Shown here: positions 1 through 12,075 of the stretch, piece after piece | How positions within the stretch are numbered: the first letter of the stretch is position 1 | Layout of the letters: every line of letters begins with the position of its first letter | Assembly (NCBI GenBank): GCA_003213275.1 | Contig: QCNH01000006.1 | Coordinates: forward strand, 1-36,042 | Length of the DNA: 36,042 nucleotides | Direction: 5' to 3' | Origin: Prochlorococcus sp. AG-424-M03 | Lineage (GTDB): Bacteria; Cyanobacteriota; Cyanobacteriia; PCC-6307; Cyanobiaceae | Notes under the pieces: generated by a model | The model's database searches: none | Told to the model about the DNA's origin: nothing | What the model saw: only the letters and a program-made list of their open reading frames with translations | Translations under genes and position numbers: made by a program

Positions 1-1242
1 AATCGCCCTTTTTCTATTACTCTTTCATCTTCAAGATCTACTACTCCTGTTTCGGAACCCATTATCACAAAACCATCATTTGTTATTGAATATCTTGCTG
101 GTCTGAGACCATTTCTATCAAGCGTTGCTCCTACAAAGTTTCCGTCTGCAAATACAAGGAGAGCAGGTCCATCCCAAGCTTCTTGTATGCTCGCAGAATA
201 CTCATAAAATGCTTTAATTTCTTCTCTCTGTTCAAGTTCTGGTTGATCTCTGAATGCTTCAGGAACAAGTTTTAGTAATGAATCAGTTATTGGTTGGCCT
301 GAGCGAATATTAATTTCAAGGGTTGCATCAAGATTTGATGAATCACTTTTATTTATATCTACAATCGGCTTGATTTCATTAGATAAATCTCCCCAAAATT
401 CATCTATGTGAGTTTCTGAAGCTTTAGCCCAGTTAATATTTCCTAAGAGAGTATTTATTTCGCCGTTATGACCTAAAAATCTCATGGGTTGGGCTAGCGG
501 CCATTTTGGAAGTGTATTAGTACTAAATCTCCTATGATAAACAGAAAATGAAACCTTAAAGCTCTCTTTTTTTAGATCTTGATAAAACTCAGATAATATT
601 TCAGAACGAACCATACCTTTGTATACAACTGTTTGAGAACTTAGTGAGGCAAAATAAAATTCACAATCCCCAACATTGTTTTTAAAAGTTTCTCTAATGT
701 TTTTTTTCAATTCTTTTTCTTAATTGGAATAAAAGCTTCTCAATATCCTGATTATCTTTTTTATCTATGTATAAAATCCACTGACATACGAATGGTGCAT
801 TTGCTTTAGCTAGAGGGCCTAAGGTTTCGTTATTAACAGGCACTGATCTCCAGTATGTTCTTTTGACTCTTAATTTTTCTGCTTCCTGTTCACATATTGA
901 TTTACATTCTTCAATTTTTTCTTTTTTATTAGGCATAAAAACCATGCCTAAACCTCTATCTAATTCTTGATTATTTTTTAGATTCATTTCTTCGTCTAAA
1001 AATTTCCATGGAATTGAACATAAAATGCCTGCCCCATCTCCTGAGTCACTATCTCCTCCACAACCTCCTCTATGTTCCATACATTTAAGGCCCTTAAGAG
1101 ATTGTTTAAGGATCCAGTTGCTTTCTTTCCCTTTGACATTTGCTATGAAACCAACTCCACATGCATCTTTCTCACCAATTATTCCATTTGGGGAATAACT
1201 ATCTTGATATGGCTCAACGATTCTTTTAATACTCTCTCCCAT
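1..1242 (-). pseudogene. gltB: Glutamate synthase large subunit, N-terminal part (class II glutamine amidotransferase domain), truncated at window start and frameshifted at 700-707
   Basis: Minus-strand translation MGESIKRIVEPYQDSYSPNGIIGEKDACGVGF...HRGGCGGDSDSGDGAGI is the GltB N-terminus. After the A8 run the other frame continues NIRETFKNNVGDCEFYFASL...RFSTNTLPKWPLAQPMRFLGHNGEINTL...GRL to position 1. Confidence 0.9.
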
Positions 1243-1437
1243 AGATTATTTAATTCTATTTTGTTATTTATATATTTCTATTATAAAAATAAATATGAAA
1301 ATAAATCTAAAAATAATGAATATTTAGCAAAGAATTTTAATTTCGCTAATTTTTAAAAAAATTATGATTAAAAACTTTTAGTTGGAGCTCATTAAAGGTT
1401 ATGATAGTTAAATCTTTATTTTATTTAAATATAATAG

Positions 1438-1812
1438 ATGCCCACCATCTCACAATTAATAGGCTCAGAAAGAAAACGTCTGACAAGGAAAACAAAATCT
1501 CCCGCATTAAAAGCTTGCCCTGAGAGAAGAGGGGTTTGTACACGAGTTTATACATCAACACCCAAGAAACCTAATTCAGCTTTAAGAAAAGTTGCGAGAG
1601 TAAGATTAACTTCTGGTTTTGAAGTAACTGCTTATATCCCAGGAATTGGACATAATTTGCAGGAACACTCTGTCGTTCTACTTAGGGGTGGAAGAGTTAA
1701 GGATTTGCCTGGAGTTAGATATCATATAATAAGAGGAACTTTAGATACGGCTGGAGTCAAAGATAGACGTCAATCCAGATCTAAGTATGGAGCAAAAGCT
1801 CCAAAAGATTAA
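1438..1812 (+). CDS. rpsL: 30S ribosomal protein S12
   Basis: [58 protein letters not shown]12 signature. Confidence 0.98.
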   Translation: MPTISQLIGSERKRLTRKTKSPALKACPERRGVCTRVYTSTPKKPNSALRKVARVRLTSGFEVTAYIPGIGHNLQEHSVVLLRGGRVKDLPGVRYHIIRGTLDTAGVKDRRQSRSKYGAKAPKD

Positions 1813-1837
1813 TTTGTAAACAGTACTTTTTAAAAAC

Positions 1838-2308
1838 ATGTCACGTCGTAATGCAGCAGTAAAAAGACCAGTTCTTCCAGATCCTCAATTTAATAGCCGT
1901 TTGGCTTCAATGATGATTTCTCGATTGATGAAACATGGTAAAAAATCTACAGCTCAAAGAATATTGTCTGATGCTTTTTCTTTGATAAGTGAGAGAACTG
2001 GAGGGAATGCAGTTGAATTATTTGAAACGGCTGTGAAAAACGCTACCCCCCTTGTCGAGGTTAGAGCTAGAAGAGTGGGAGGCGCTACATATCAAGTACC
2101 TATGGAAGTACGCCAAGAGAGAGGAACGGCTATGGCATTAAGATGGCTTGTTACATTCTCACGTGCAAGAAATGGCAAAAGTATGTCCCAAAAACTTGCT
2201 GGTGAGTTGATGGACGCAGCAAATGAAACTGGGAGTGCTGTCAAAAAAAGAGAAGACACCCATAAAATGGCTGAAGCTAATAAAGCTTTTGCACATTACA
2301 GATATTAA
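1838..2308 (+). CDS. rpsG: 30S ribosomal protein S7
   Basis: [43 protein letters not shown]7 family; follows rpsL. Confidence 0.98.
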   Translation: MSRRNAAVKRPVLPDPQFNSRLASMMISRLMKHGKKSTAQRILSDAFSLISERTGGNAVELFETAVKNATPLVEVRARRVGGATYQVPMEVRQERGTAMALRWLVTFSRARNGKSMSQKLAGELMDAANETGSAVKKREDTHKMAEANKAFAHYRY

Positions 2309-2405
2309 TTTCGTCAAAAAGGTACTTAAGTAGTTTATTATTATAAAAGTTTACTTTTAGGGTGAACTATACTTATCAAAAATTATTTTATTTGGAGCTT
2401 GAAAA

Positions 2406-4481
2406 TTGGCACGCGACTTTCCCCTAGAACGAGTAAGAAACATAGGTATAGCCGCTCATATTGACGCAGGGAAGACAACAACCACTGAAAGAATCTTGTT
2501 TTATTCAGGTGTAGTCCACAAGATAGGAGAGGTTCACGATGGTGCTGCCGTAACAGATTGGATGGCTCAAGAAAGAGAAAGAGGAATAACTATTACTGCT
2601 GCTGCAATATCTACTAGTTGGCAAGATCACAGAATCAATATTATAGATACTCCGGGACACGTTGATTTTACTATCGAAGTTGAAAGATCAATGCGCGTCT
2701 TGGATGGAGTCATAGCTGTATTTTGTGCTGTAGGTGGAGTTCAGCCTCAATCTGAAACAGTTTGGCGTCAAGCAGATAGATACTCTGTCCCAAGAATGGT
2801 TTTTGTTAATAAAATGGACAGAACTGGCGCAGATTTTTTGAAGGTTAACAAGCAAATTAAAGATCGACTAAAAGCAAATGCACTCCCAATTCAGCTTCCG
2901 ATTGGAGCTGAAGGTGATCTCTCAGGCATTATTGATTTAGTTGCTAACAAAGCATATCTTTACAAAAATGACTTAGGAACTGACATTGAAGAAGCACCAA
3001 TTCCATCTGAAATGGAGGATGAAGCTGCTGAGTGGAGAAATAAGTTGATGGAAAGTGTTGCAGAAAATGATGAAGGATTAATAGAAATTTTTCTTGAAAC
3101 AGGAGAATTAAATGAAGAACAACTTAAAAAAGGTATAAGGGAAGGGGTTTTAAAACATGGATTGGTTCCTGTATTGTGTGGTTCAGCTTTTAAAAATAAA
3201 GGCGTACAGCTTGTTTTAGACGCTGTAGTTGATTACTTGCCGGCTCCAGTTGATGTGAAACCGATTCAAGGTGTTTTACCAAGTGGTAAGGAGGATGTGA
3301 GACCATCAGATGATAATGCTCCTTTTAGCGCATTAGCTTTCAAAGTTATGTCAGACCCATATGGAAAATTAACTTTTGTAAGGATGTACTCAGGTGTTCT
3401 TTCAAAAGGAAGTTATGTCATGAATTCTACTAAAGATGCTAAAGAGAGAATTTCTAGATTAGTCATTCTAAAGGCTGATGAAAGAGAGGAGGTTGATGAA
3501 TTAAGGGCTGGAGATTTAGGAGCTGTATTAGGTCTTAAGAATACAACAACTGGTGACACTTTATGTAACACCGAAGACCCTATAGTTTTGGAGACATTGT
3601 TTATCCCCGAACCAGTTATTTCAGTAGCTGTCGAACCAAAGACCAAAGGCGATATGGAGAAATTATCTAAAGCTTTAACTGCTTTGTCTGAAGAGGATCC
3701 AACATTTAGGGTAAGTACAGATCCTGAGACAAATCAAACTGTGATTGCTGGCATGGGTGAGTTGCACCTAGAAATCCTTGTTGACAGGATGTTAAGGGAA
3801 TTTAAAGTCGAAGCTAATATTGGAGCTCCTCAGGTTTCATACAGAGAGACCATTAGGTCAAGTTCTAAAGGTGAAGGTAAATATGCAAGACAAACAGGAG
3901 GAAAAGGTCAATATGGACATGTAATAATTGAAATGGAACCTGCTGAAGTTGGGAAAGGTTTTGAATTTGTAAACAAAATTGTAGGTGGGGCTGTACCAAA
4001 AGAGTACATTGGTCCTGCATCTAATGGAATGAAAGAAACCTGTGAATCTGGTGTTCTTGCTGGTTATCCACTCATTGATGTAAAAGTAACACTAGTCGAT
4101 GGTTCATTCCACGATGTAGACTCATCTGAAATGGCCTTCAAAATTGCAGGTTCTATGGCTTTTAAAGATGGAGTTAAAAAATGCAACCCTGTCTTATTAG
4201 AGCCTATGATGAAAGTTGAGGTCGAAAGTCCCGAAGACTTTCTTGGATCTGTAATTGGTGATCTCTCTTCTAGAAGAGGTCAAGTAGAAGGACAATCTGT
4301 TGACGATGGATTGTCTAAGGTACAGGCCAAAGTGCCGTTAGCCGAAATGTTCGGTTATGCCACTCAACTCCGATCAATGACTCAAGGTCGGGGTATATTT
4401 TCAATGGAGTTCGCAAGTTATGAGGAAGTTCCTCGTAATGTTGCTGAAGCTATCATTTCCAAGAATCAGGGCAACTCCTGA
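2406..4481 (+). CDS. fusA: Elongation factor G (TTG start)
   Basis: [35 protein letters not shown]; full-length 691 aa. Confidence 0.98.
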   Translation: MARDFPLERVRNIGIAAHIDAGKTTTTERILFYSGVVHKIGEVHDGAAVTDWMAQERERGITITAAAISTSWQDHRINIIDTPGHVDFTIEVERSMRVLDGVIAVFCAVGGVQPQSETVWRQADRYSVPRMVFVNKMDRTGADFLKVNKQIKDRLKANALPIQLPIGAEGDLSGIIDLVANKAYLYKNDLGTDIEEAPIPSEMEDEAAEWRNKLMESVAENDEGLIEIFLETGELNEEQLKKGIREGVLKHGLVPVLCGSAFKNKGVQLVLDAVVDYLPAPVDVKPIQGVLPSGKEDVRPSDDNAPFSALAFKVMSDPYGKLTFVRMYSGVLSKGSYVMNSTKDAKERISRLVILKADEREEVDELRAGDLGAVLGLKNTTTGDTLCNTEDPIVLETLFIPEPVISVAVEPKTKGDMEKLSKALTALSEEDPTFRVSTDPETNQTVIAGMGELHLEILVDRMLREFKVEANIGAPQVSYRETIRSSSKGEGKYARQTGGKGQYGHVIIEMEPAEVGKGFEFVNKIVGGAVPKEYIGPASNGMKETCESGVLAGYPLIDVKVTLVDGSFHDVDSSEMAFKIAGSMAFKDGVKKCNPVLLEPMMKVEVESPEDFLGSVIGDLSSRRGQVEGQSVDDGLSKVQAKVPLAEMFGYATQLRSMTQGRGIFSMEFASYEEVPRNVAEAIISKNQGNS

Positions 4482-4526
4482 TCTCTAAACTAAAACACTA
4501 CTAAACCCTCGATTCTTTAATTCAAA

Positions 4527-5401
4527 ATGGCTCGCGAGAAGTTCGAAAGGAACAAACCACATGTCAACATAGGTACTATTGGCCATGTTGATCATGGAAA
4601 AACAACACTTACTGCTGCTATTACAAACGTACTAGCAAAAAAAGGTCAAGCTCAAGCTCAAGACTATGGAGACATTGATGGTGCTCCTGAAGAAAGAGAG
4701 CGTGGCATTACTATTAATACAGCTCACGTCGAATATGAAACTGAAGGCAGACATTATGCTCACGTCGATTGTCCTGGTCATGCTGATTATGTGAAAAACA
4801 TGATTACTGGTGCCGCTCAAATGGACGGGGCTATTCTTGTTTGTGCAGCTACAGATGGTCCCATGGCGCAAACAAAAGAGCATATTCTTCTGGCTAAACA
4901 AGTTGGAGTTCCTGCACTTGTAGTAGCTCTTAACAAGTGCGATATGGTCGATGATGAAGAAATTATTGAACTTGTCGAAATGGAAATTAGAGAACTATTA
5001 GATAGTTATGATTTCCCTGGAGATGATATACCTATAATTCAAGTTTCTGGTTTAAAAGCTCTTGAAGGTGATTCTACTTGGGAATCAAAAATTGAAGAAT
5101 TAATGAAAGCAGTTGATGCTAGTATTCCAGAACCTGAAAGAGAAGTTGATAAACCATTCTTGATGGCGGTTGAAGACGTTTTCTCAATTACTGGTAGAGG
5201 AACTGTAGCGACTGGAAGAATTGAAAGAGGTAAGGTTAAGGTTGGAGAAGAAGTAGAAATAGTTGGAATAAGAGACACAAGAGTAACAACTGTTACTGGA
5301 GTAGAAATGTTCCGCAAACTTCTTGATGAAGGTATGGCTGGAGATAACGTTGGCTTACTTTTGCGTGGTGTTCAGAAAGAGGATATTGAGAGAGGAATGG
5401 T
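4527..5401 (+). pseudogene. tuf: Elongation factor Tu, 3'-truncated at the chimeric junction (about 290 of about 400 residues)
   Basis: [33 protein letters not shown]...[12 protein letters not shown], then abrupt switch to gltB sequence (ttccgaaacaggag...). The C-terminal beta-barrel domain is missing. Confidence 0.93.
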
Positions 5402-8400
5402 TCCGAAACAGGAGTAGTAGATCTTGAAGATGAAAGAGTAATAGAAAAAGGGCGATTAGGACCTGGACAAATGTTGGCAGTTGATTTTCATCAAAATAGA
5501 ATCCTAAGAAATTGGGAAGTAAAATCTGAAGCAGCTGAAAGACATGATTATAAAAATCTCCTTAATAATAGAACTATAAAAATTACAAATAATGAATGGT
5601 TTAAAGACTGCAAATTAAAAGACCTTGAATTGTTACAACAACAAACTGCATATGGTTTTTCCGCAGAAGATAATGATCTCATCTTAGATTCAATGGCTTC
5701 ATTAGCCAAAGAGCCTACTTATTGCATGGGCGACGATATCCCATTAGCAGTGCTTTCATCTAAGCCACATATTTTATATGACTATTTCAAGCAAAGATTT
5801 GCACAAGTTACTAATCCTCCTATTGACCCTCTAAGAGAAAAACTTGTAATGAGTTTAGAAATGCATCTTGGAGAAAGATGTACACCATTTGAGATTAAAG
5901 ATCCTAAACCTTTTGTTCATTTAGAAAGTCCAATTCTCAATGAGGAAGAACTAATTTCCATTAAAAAATCAAAAATTAAATCTCAAACAATTTCAAGTTT
6001 GTTTGATATTGAGGAAGGCCTTCAAGGATTAGAGAACCAATTAAAAGCGATTTGTAAACAAAGTGAGCTCTCTATAAAAGAAGGTTGCTCTTTAATTATT
6101 ATTTCTGATAAGGGAATAAATCCTAAAAAGACTTTTATTCCTCCCTTACTTGCTGTTGGAGCAATTCATCATTATCTTCTTAAAAAAGAAATCAGGCTAA
6201 AAGCTTCTTTAATAATTGAGACAGGTCAATGTTGGAGCACACATCACTTAGCTTGTTTGATTGGTTATGGTGCAAGCGCAGTTTGCCCTTGGTTGACATT
6301 TGAAGCAGGAAGACATTGGTTAAAACATCCAAAAACTCAAAAACTTATAGATAGCAAAAAGATAAATTCGTTTTCAATAACTGATGTTCAAGAAAATATT
6401 AAAAAAGCTCTAGAAGACGGTCTAAGAAAAATTCTTTCTAAAATAGGCATCTCACTTTTGTCTAGTTACCATGGAGCACAAATTTTTGAAGCCGTAGGCC
6501 TTGGTTCTGACTTAATAAAAGTTGCTTTTGATGGGACAACAAGCCGAATTGCTGGCATAACCTTAAAAGAATTAACTAATGAAACGCTTTCAATACATAC
6601 GAAAGCCTTCCCAGAAATCGATTTAAAAAAATTAGAATTTTTAGGATTTGTACAATTCAGAAATAATGGAGAATATCACTCTAATAATCCTGAGATGTCT
6701 AAGGTTTTACATACGGCTGTAAAACAAGGACCAGGATATGATCATTTTGAAACTTACAAAAAACTCATCAGTAATAGGCCTACCACATCTTTAAGAGATT
6801 TACTAACAATAAGTTCAAAAAGAAAAAGCATTCCTTTAGAGGAAGTGGAAAGTGTTGAATCAATTTGCAAAAGGTTTTGCACTGGAGGCATGAGTTTGGG
6901 TGCATTATCAAGAGAAGCGCATGAAGTTTTAGCAGTTGCAATGAATAGAATTGGTGGAAAAAGTAATAGTGGCGAAGGTGGAGAAGATCCAGCTCGATTT
7001 AATGTTTTAAATGATATTGATGCAAATACTCAATCAGCGACATTGCCATTTATAAAAGGTCTAGAAAATGGAGACACCGCATGCTCAGCTATTAAACAAA
7101 TAGCATCAGGTAGATTTGGAGTTACACCTGAGTATCTAAGAAGTGGTAAACAACTAGAAATTAAAATGGCTCAAGGTGCAAAACCTGGAGAAGGGGGACA
7201 ATTGCCTGGTCCAAAAGTTGATTCTTACATTGCAAAACTAAGAAATAGTAAACCAGGAGTAGCCCTTATATCTCCTCCACCTCATCATGATATTTATTCA
7301 ATTGAAGATTTAGCTCAATTAATTCACGACTTACACCAAGTCCATCCAAAAGCTAAAGTGAGCGTAAAACTTGTTTCTGAAATTGGTATAGGCACTATTG
7401 CAGCTGGAGTAAGCAAAGCCAACGCAGATGTAATTCAAATTTCAGGACATGACGGAGGGACAGGAGCTTCACCTCTAAGTTCTATTAAACATGCAGGTTT
7501 ACCTTGGGAACTAGGTGTCGCCGAAGTTCACAAATCTCTTTTAGAAAATAACTTACGTGAAAGAGTAATTTTGAGAACTGATGGAGGTCTTAAAACAGGC
7601 TGGGATGTAGTTATTGCAGCTTTACTAGGTGCTGAAGAATACGGATTCGGTTCTGTAGCGATGATTGCGGAAGGATGCATAATGGCTAGGGTTTGTCATA
7701 CAAACAAGTGTCCTGTTGGAGTTGCTACTCAAAAAGAAGAATTAAGAAAAAGATTTAAAGGTATTCCCGAAAATGTAGTCAATTTTTTCTTATATATTGC
7801 TGAAGAAGTAAGACAGATAATGAGTAATATAGGTGTTTATAATATGGACGAACTGATCGGCAATCAAGAATTTCTTGCTACAAGAAATATCGGCCTTCCA
7901 AAAACTTCTAATATTGATCTCTCTTCTTTATTAAATAATGAATCCTCGACCAAGGATAGATCATGGTTAAAACATTCAAGAAATGCTCATAGTAATGGTT
8001 ATGTATTAGAAGACGAGTTTTTATCAGATGCTGAGTTCATAGATTCAATTAAAAATCACGAAAAATTAATCAAAGAAATTGAGATCAACAATACAGACAG
8101 AAGTGTTTGTGCGAAAATATCAGGCGAAATTGCAGAACTTCATGGGAACACTGGCTTCAATGGCGAACTCAACTTAAATTTCACAGGATATGCAGGACAG
8201 AGCTTTGGTGCCTTTTTATTGAAAGGAATGAATGTTCAATTAATCGGCGAAGCTAATGATTATGTTTGTAAAGGAATGAATGGAGGAATACTCACAATAA
8301 TTCCACCAAAAATCAATGAAATCTCCTCCGAACAAGTCATCCTAGGAAATACTTGCCTTTATGGAGCAACAGGTGGGAAATTATTTGCATTAGGAAAATC

Positions 8401-8791
8401 AGGAGAAAGATTTGCAGTAAGAAATAGTGGTGCTACAGCAGTAACAGAGGGAGCAGGTGATCATTGTTGTGAATACATGACTGGTGGTACAGTAGTTATT
8501 CTAGGGTCCACAGGAAGGAATATTGGTGCGGGAATGACTGGTGGAATAGCTTTTATACTCGATGAGAATAATGACTTAACTAATAAAGTTAATAAGGAAA
8601 TAGTTGGCATTCATAAAATAACTTCATCAAAGCAGGAAGATATCTTATTGGAAATTATTAGAGAATATCGATCAAAAACAAATAGCATAAAGGCTGCCAA
8701 AATAATTGAAAATTGGTCTCATTTCAAGAATACTTTCAAATTAATAGTTCCCCCAAGCGAAGAAGAGATGCTTGGCATAAAGAAAATGTAA
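5399..8791 (+). CDS. gltB: Glutamate synthase large subunit, C-terminal part (central, FMN-binding and GXGXG domains)
   Basis: In-frame from ggt at 5399 ([30 protein letters not shown]...), GltB hallmarks [62 protein letters not shown]. Directly continues the N-terminal part on the other strand. Confidence 0.95.
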   Translation, partial: GSETGVVDLEDERVIEKGRLGPGQMLAVDFHQNRILRNWEVKSEAAERHDYKNLLNNRTIKITNNEWFKDCKLKDLELLQQQTAYGFSAEDNDLILDSMASLAKEPTYCMGDDIPLAVLSSKPHILYDYFKQRFAQVTNPPIDPLREKLVMSLEMHLGERCTPFEIKDPKPFVHLESPILNEEELISIKKSKIKSQTISSLFDIEEGLQGLENQLKAICKQSELSIKEGCSLIIISDKGINPKKTFIPPLLAVGAIHHYLLKKEIRLKASLIIETGQCWSTHHLACLIGYGASAVCPWLTFEAGRHWLKHPKTQKLIDSKKINSFSITDVQENIKKALEDGLRKILSKIGISLLSSYHGAQIFEAVGLGSDLIKVAFDGTTSRIAGITLKELTNETLSIHTKAFPEIDLKKLEFLGFVQFRNNGEYHSNNPEMSKVLHTAVKQGPGYDHFETYKKLISNRPTTSLRDLLTISSKRKSIPLEEVESVESICKRFCTGGMSLGALSREAHEVLAVAMNRIGGKSNSGEGGEDPARFNVLNDIDANTQSATLPFIKGLENGDTACSAIKQIASGRFGVTPEYLRSGKQLEIKMAQGAKPGEGGQLPGPKVDSYIAKLRNSKPGVALISPPPHHDIYSIEDLAQLIHDLHQVHPKAKVSVKLVSEIGIGTIAAGVSKANADVIQISGHDGGTGASPLSSIKHAGLPWELGVAEVHKSLLENNLRERVILRTDGGLKTGWDVVIAALLGAEEYGFGSVAMIAEGCIMARVCHTNKCPVGVATQKEELRKRFKGIPENVVNFFLYIAEEVRQIMSNIGVYNMDELIGNQEFLATRNIGLPKTSNIDLSSLLNNESSTKDRSWLKHSRNAHSNGYVLEDEFLSDAEFIDSIKNHEKLIKEIEINNTDRSVCAKISGEIAELHGNTGFNGELNLNFTGYAGQSFGAFLLKGMNVQLIGEANDYVCKGMNGGILTIIPPKINEISSEQVILGNTCLYGATGGKLFALGKSGERFAVRNSGATAVTEGAGDHCCEYMTGGTVVILGSTGRNIGAGMTGGIAFILDENNDLTNKVNKEIVGIHKITSSKQEDILLEIIREYRSKTNSIKAAKIIENWSHFKNTFKLIVPPSEEEMLGIKKM

Positions 8792-9085
8792 ATGCCTTTC
8801 TTTGTAAAAACTGAAATTATAAAAAAAGAATACTTAATTAATAATGATTTAAAAAGAAAAATAATTAACGAACATATTAATTGGATCAAAAGATTAAAAA
8901 AAGAAGGAATTAATATAAAAAGTGGTTTTTTGATAGATGAGTATAAGAGACCAGGTGATGGCGGATTACTCATTCTTGAGATGAATAATTATAAAAATGC
9001 ACTAAAAATCATTAAGAATGATCCAATGATTAAAAATGATCTAGTTGAATGGAAATTAAATGAGTGGATAGATTCAAATAAATGA
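8792..9085 (+). CDS. YCII-related domain protein
   Basis: 97 aa; ATG immediately follows the gltB stop. EHINWIKRLKKEGINIKSGFL...DPMIKNDLVEWKLNEW resembles YCII-domain proteins. Confidence 0.65.
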   Translation: MPFFVKTEIIKKEYLINNDLKRKIINEHINWIKRLKKEGINIKSGFLIDEYKRPGDGGLLILEMNNYKNALKIIKNDPMIKNDLVEWKLNEWIDSNK

Positions 9086-9091
9086 AAATGA

Positions 9092-9985
9092 CTATCTTGG
9101 ATACTTTTTAATAAGTTTTTGAATCTCTTCAGCATGGTAACTGCTTCGAGTTAAAGGAGAACTAACTACTTGCATAAAGTCCAAATCTTTTTCGCCAAAA
9201 ACTTTAAAATAATTAAATTTTGAGGGACTCACAAATCTTTGAACAGGTAAATGATTAGGGCCAGGAGATAAATATTGGCCAATAGTAACAATATCAACGA
9301 AATTACTTTTTAAATCCTTAAGAAGACTTAAGACCTCCTCATCTTTTTCCCCTAAACCAAGCATAAAGCCTGACTTTGTATAAAGTTTGGGAGAATAGTC
9401 TCTGGCTCTTTTAAGTAACTCAAGAGTTCTCTTATATTTACCCTGAGGTCTTACTTTTTTATATAGCGAAGGCACAGTCTCAATATTGTGATTTAAAACG
9501 TTTGGATTTGAATCAAGAACTTTTTCAAGCGCTTTCCAGTTGCCACAAAAATCTGGAATTAAAAGCTCAATAGTAGTTTCAGGAGATTTTTTTCTTACTT
9601 GATAAACACATTCAAAAAATTGAGATGCACCACCATCCTCAAGATCGTCTCTATTAACTGATGTAATTACAACATGTTTAAGCTTCATTCTATAAACTGC
9701 TTCGGCTAGACGATATGGTTCTGTTGGATCTAATTCTCTTTTGGATCTATCAAAATCAATATCGCAATATGGACATGCCCTAGTACAGCCAGGACCCATT
9801 ATGAGGAAAGTCGCAGTCCCACTAGCAAAACATTCACCAATATTTGGGCAGCTTGCTTCTTGACATACAGTATTGAGATTTAAATCATTTAACAAATTTG
9901 CAGTATTCCCAACCCTCTCAACTTGCGGAGCTTTTACTCTTAACCAATCAGGTTTTGAAATTAAACTATTAGGATTATTAGTCAA
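9092..9985 (-). CDS. lipA: Lipoyl synthase (radical SAM)
   Basis: [38 protein letters not shown]-terminal cysteine motif plus radical SAM CxxxCxxC. Confidence 0.96.
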   Translation of the reverse strand: MTNNPNSLISKPDWLRVKAPQVERVGNTANLLNDLNLNTVCQEASCPNIGECFASGTATFLIMGPGCTRACPYCDIDFDRSKRELDPTEPYRLAEAVYRMKLKHVVITSVNRDDLEDGGASQFFECVYQVRKKSPETTIELLIPDFCGNWKALEKVLDSNPNVLNHNIETVPSLYKKVRPQGKYKRTLELLKRARDYSPKLYTKSGFMLGLGEKDEEVLSLLKDLKSNFVDIVTIGQYLSPGPNHLPVQRFVSPSKFNYFKVFGEKDLDFMQVVSSPLTRSSYHAEEIQKLIKKYPR

Positions 9986-10266
9986 ATTAATTGTTTCTGG
10001 CCTGTTATCTTATTTTACTAAAAACAATTTGAATTAACTATTAATAATTTCAAAAGTGAAGCCTATTTAATAGAAGTCACAAAATAGATTAATTTAACTA
10101 CTCCATCGATACTTTCAAAATCCTAATTCAAGTTACTACTTACACAAGATTTTTTGTATCATATACTGAAATTGATACAGAATTTAGAACGTTATTTTTA
10201 ATATAAATATCAGAACAGTTTAATTACACAATAAATAAATAGATCGCATGATATATTGATATATTT

Positions 10267-10953
10267 GTGTACCAAAAAGTGTTTTTTTATTTATTTATTG
10301 ATACAGTAAAAAATATATGTAATAAAACATTGACTTTTAAATTTAAAAGAAAGCGTCTTTTACTATCTGAAAAAAATAAAAACTCTAAAGCAATAGGTTA
10401 TGCTAGAGCTACTCATAATGAATATGAATATTTAGAAGAGCAAATAAAAATTTTAAAGGAAGAGGGCTGCAGTTTAGTTTTCTCTGAATTGATAAGTTTA
10501 GATGAGAAAATTAAACCCCAACTCAATAAAGCTATAAATTTCTTATCTAAAGGAGATCAATTAATAATAACTCAACTTGACCGAGCATTTAAAAATAAAC
10601 AAGAATGTTTTAGGACAATAAATAAACTTATTAATAAGAATATTAAATTGAAAACTTTGACTGGTTTTTTTGCGGATGATGATTCCTCTATAAAGAATTC
10701 TTCAATTTTTAAGATTTTATATGAATTAGATAACTTAGAAGAAAAAAGTTTAGATGAAAGAAAAAAAGAACAACTATTACGTAGAAAATTATCTGGAAAT
10801 AATCTGGGAGGAAGGCCCAAGATAAGTCCTTTAAAAGAATCTCTAGTAATCAGATTGCGTAATGAGGGGTATTCATATCGATCAATTAGATCACAAACAG
10901 GAATTGCGTTATCAACAATAAGAAGAGTAATAATAGAAGGAGAATTAATATAA
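10267..10953 (+). CDS. Serine recombinase (resolvase)-like protein with C-terminal HTH; catalytic motif degenerate; true start probably downstream of 10267
   Basis: KAIGYARATHNEYEYLEEQIKILKEEGC...GDQLIITQLDRAFKNKQE...GGRPKISPLKESLVIRLRNEGYSYRSIRSQTGIALSTIRRVI aligns to gamma-delta/Hin resolvase architecture. Confidence 0.8.
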   Translation: MYQKVFFYLFIDTVKNICNKTLTFKFKRKRLLLSEKNKNSKAIGYARATHNEYEYLEEQIKILKEEGCSLVFSELISLDEKIKPQLNKAINFLSKGDQLIITQLDRAFKNKQECFRTINKLINKNIKLKTLTGFFADDDSSIKNSSIFKILYELDNLEEKSLDERKKEQLLRRKLSGNNLGGRPKISPLKESLVIRLRNEGYSYRSIRSQTGIALSTIRRVIIEGELI

Positions 10954-10954
10954 A

Positions 10955-11167
10955 ATGAGGGATAAACAAATTGAAAATTTAATTAAAGAGAATTTTAAAG
11001 ATACAGCATTGCGTATTTATGAATTAGATAATGAAGATAGAAAAAGTTTATTAGCAGAATATAGAGAATGGATTATGAATGATTTAGATTTTGAAGAAGT
11101 AATGATGTTACCTTATGAAGCCTATACTGACAAATTAGATTCTAATTTTTTAGACGATTCACTTTAG
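10955..11167 (+). CDS. Small acidic hypothetical protein, 70 aa
   Basis: ATG one base after the upstream TAA; acidic composition; same strand, probably co-transcribed. Confidence 0.65.
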   Translation: MRDKQIENLIKENFKDTALRIYELDNEDRKSLLAEYREWIMNDLDFEEVMMLPYEAYTDKLDSNFLDDSL

Positions 11168-12072
11168 TCCTCAATAGTATATCTCTTATTAAATTCATAT
11201 ACTTCTTTTGCAATTAACGGTAAGAAGGAAGTATCTTCGGAATATTCTTTTCCATTACAAAAAACGACTAATAAAGTTTGTAGAGATTGACTATTAGTCC
11301 ACCAAGCAGAATCATGCCTAACTTCAGACATTAATCCTGCTTTACTCCAGAGATTAATGCTTTCTGGTAGTCCTGCACCTAAAAAACCATCTATTTGATT
11401 AAGAGAATCGTTTTTTAGAACAACTTTATTTAAATTTCTTTTTAAAAAACTTCTTAAATCTAAGTTATTCTTTTGATAATCAATATGAATCATAATTTCC
11501 TCCAAAACCCTTGCAACTGAATCAGTAGTCATTGCATTTCTATTTTGATTATCATATCCATAAAATTGTTTTTCACGACCAAATGGTCCATCATCCCAGG
11601 TCTTCTGACAACAATTTATACCAATCAATTCCTCCCAATGTAAATCATGCAGCCAATCATTTATTATATTTCTTTGATATTTCCAATTTTCCCATAATTC
11701 TCCCTCAATACATGGTCCACTTGTGGTTCCAGTAAGTAAATCAATTAAAAAGCTAGTTGCATTATTACTCGAGAAAAACAACATTTTTCGTACAGCATCA
11801 ATTATCTCATCTGATAATAATAAAATTCCTTTTTTAATCCAAGAATATGCAGCTAGGGCATAAACCAACTTGACTACGCTTGCAGGATAAAACATTTTTT
11901 TATTATTAATGCCAGATCCAAAACCTTTAAATATTTCTTTATTTTCACTTTTGTAGTTGATCCAAGTTATGGCAATATCTTCTCTTGAAAAATCTTTATT
12001 ATAAGTGCATACTCTCCCTAAAATATCATTTAAGGCTAGACCCATCTCTTTACTTAAATAGTAGAAAGACAT
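11164..12072 (-). CDS. Serine hydrolase, class A beta-lactamase-like
   Basis: YPASVVKLVYALAAY (SxxK), SSNNATSFLIDLL (SxN-like), LWSKAGLMSEVRHDSAWW (KTG-like KAG). Confidence 0.8.
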   Translation of the reverse strand: MSFYYLSKEMGLALNDILGRVCTYNKDFSREDIAITWINYKSENKEIFKGFGSGINNKKMFYPASVVKLVYALAAYSWIKKGILLLSDEIIDAVRKMLFFSSNNATSFLIDLLTGTTSGPCIEGELWENWKYQRNIINDWLHDLHWEELIGINCCQKTWDDGPFGREKQFYGYDNQNRNAMTTDSVARVLEEIMIHIDYQKNNLDLRSFLKRNLNKVVLKNDSLNQIDGFLGAGLPESINLWSKAGLMSEVRHDSAWWTNSQSLQTLLVVFCNGKEYSEDTSFLPLIAKEVYEFNKRYTIED

Positions 12073-12075
12073 TTT

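Noticed and set aside
1072-1356. Plus-strand 94-aa ORF
   Set aside because: Antisense to gltB N-terminus and extends into AT-rich intergenic DNA; no recognisable protein features.
3413-3646. Minus-strand ORF inside fusA (also 4632-4901 and 5039-5317 inside tuf)
   Set aside because: Antisense shadow ORFs of highly conserved translation-factor genes.
4527-5417. Truncated EF-Tu as a novel short GTPase
   Set aside because: The truncation coincides exactly with the gltB inverted-repeat junction, so a chimeric join is a better explanation.
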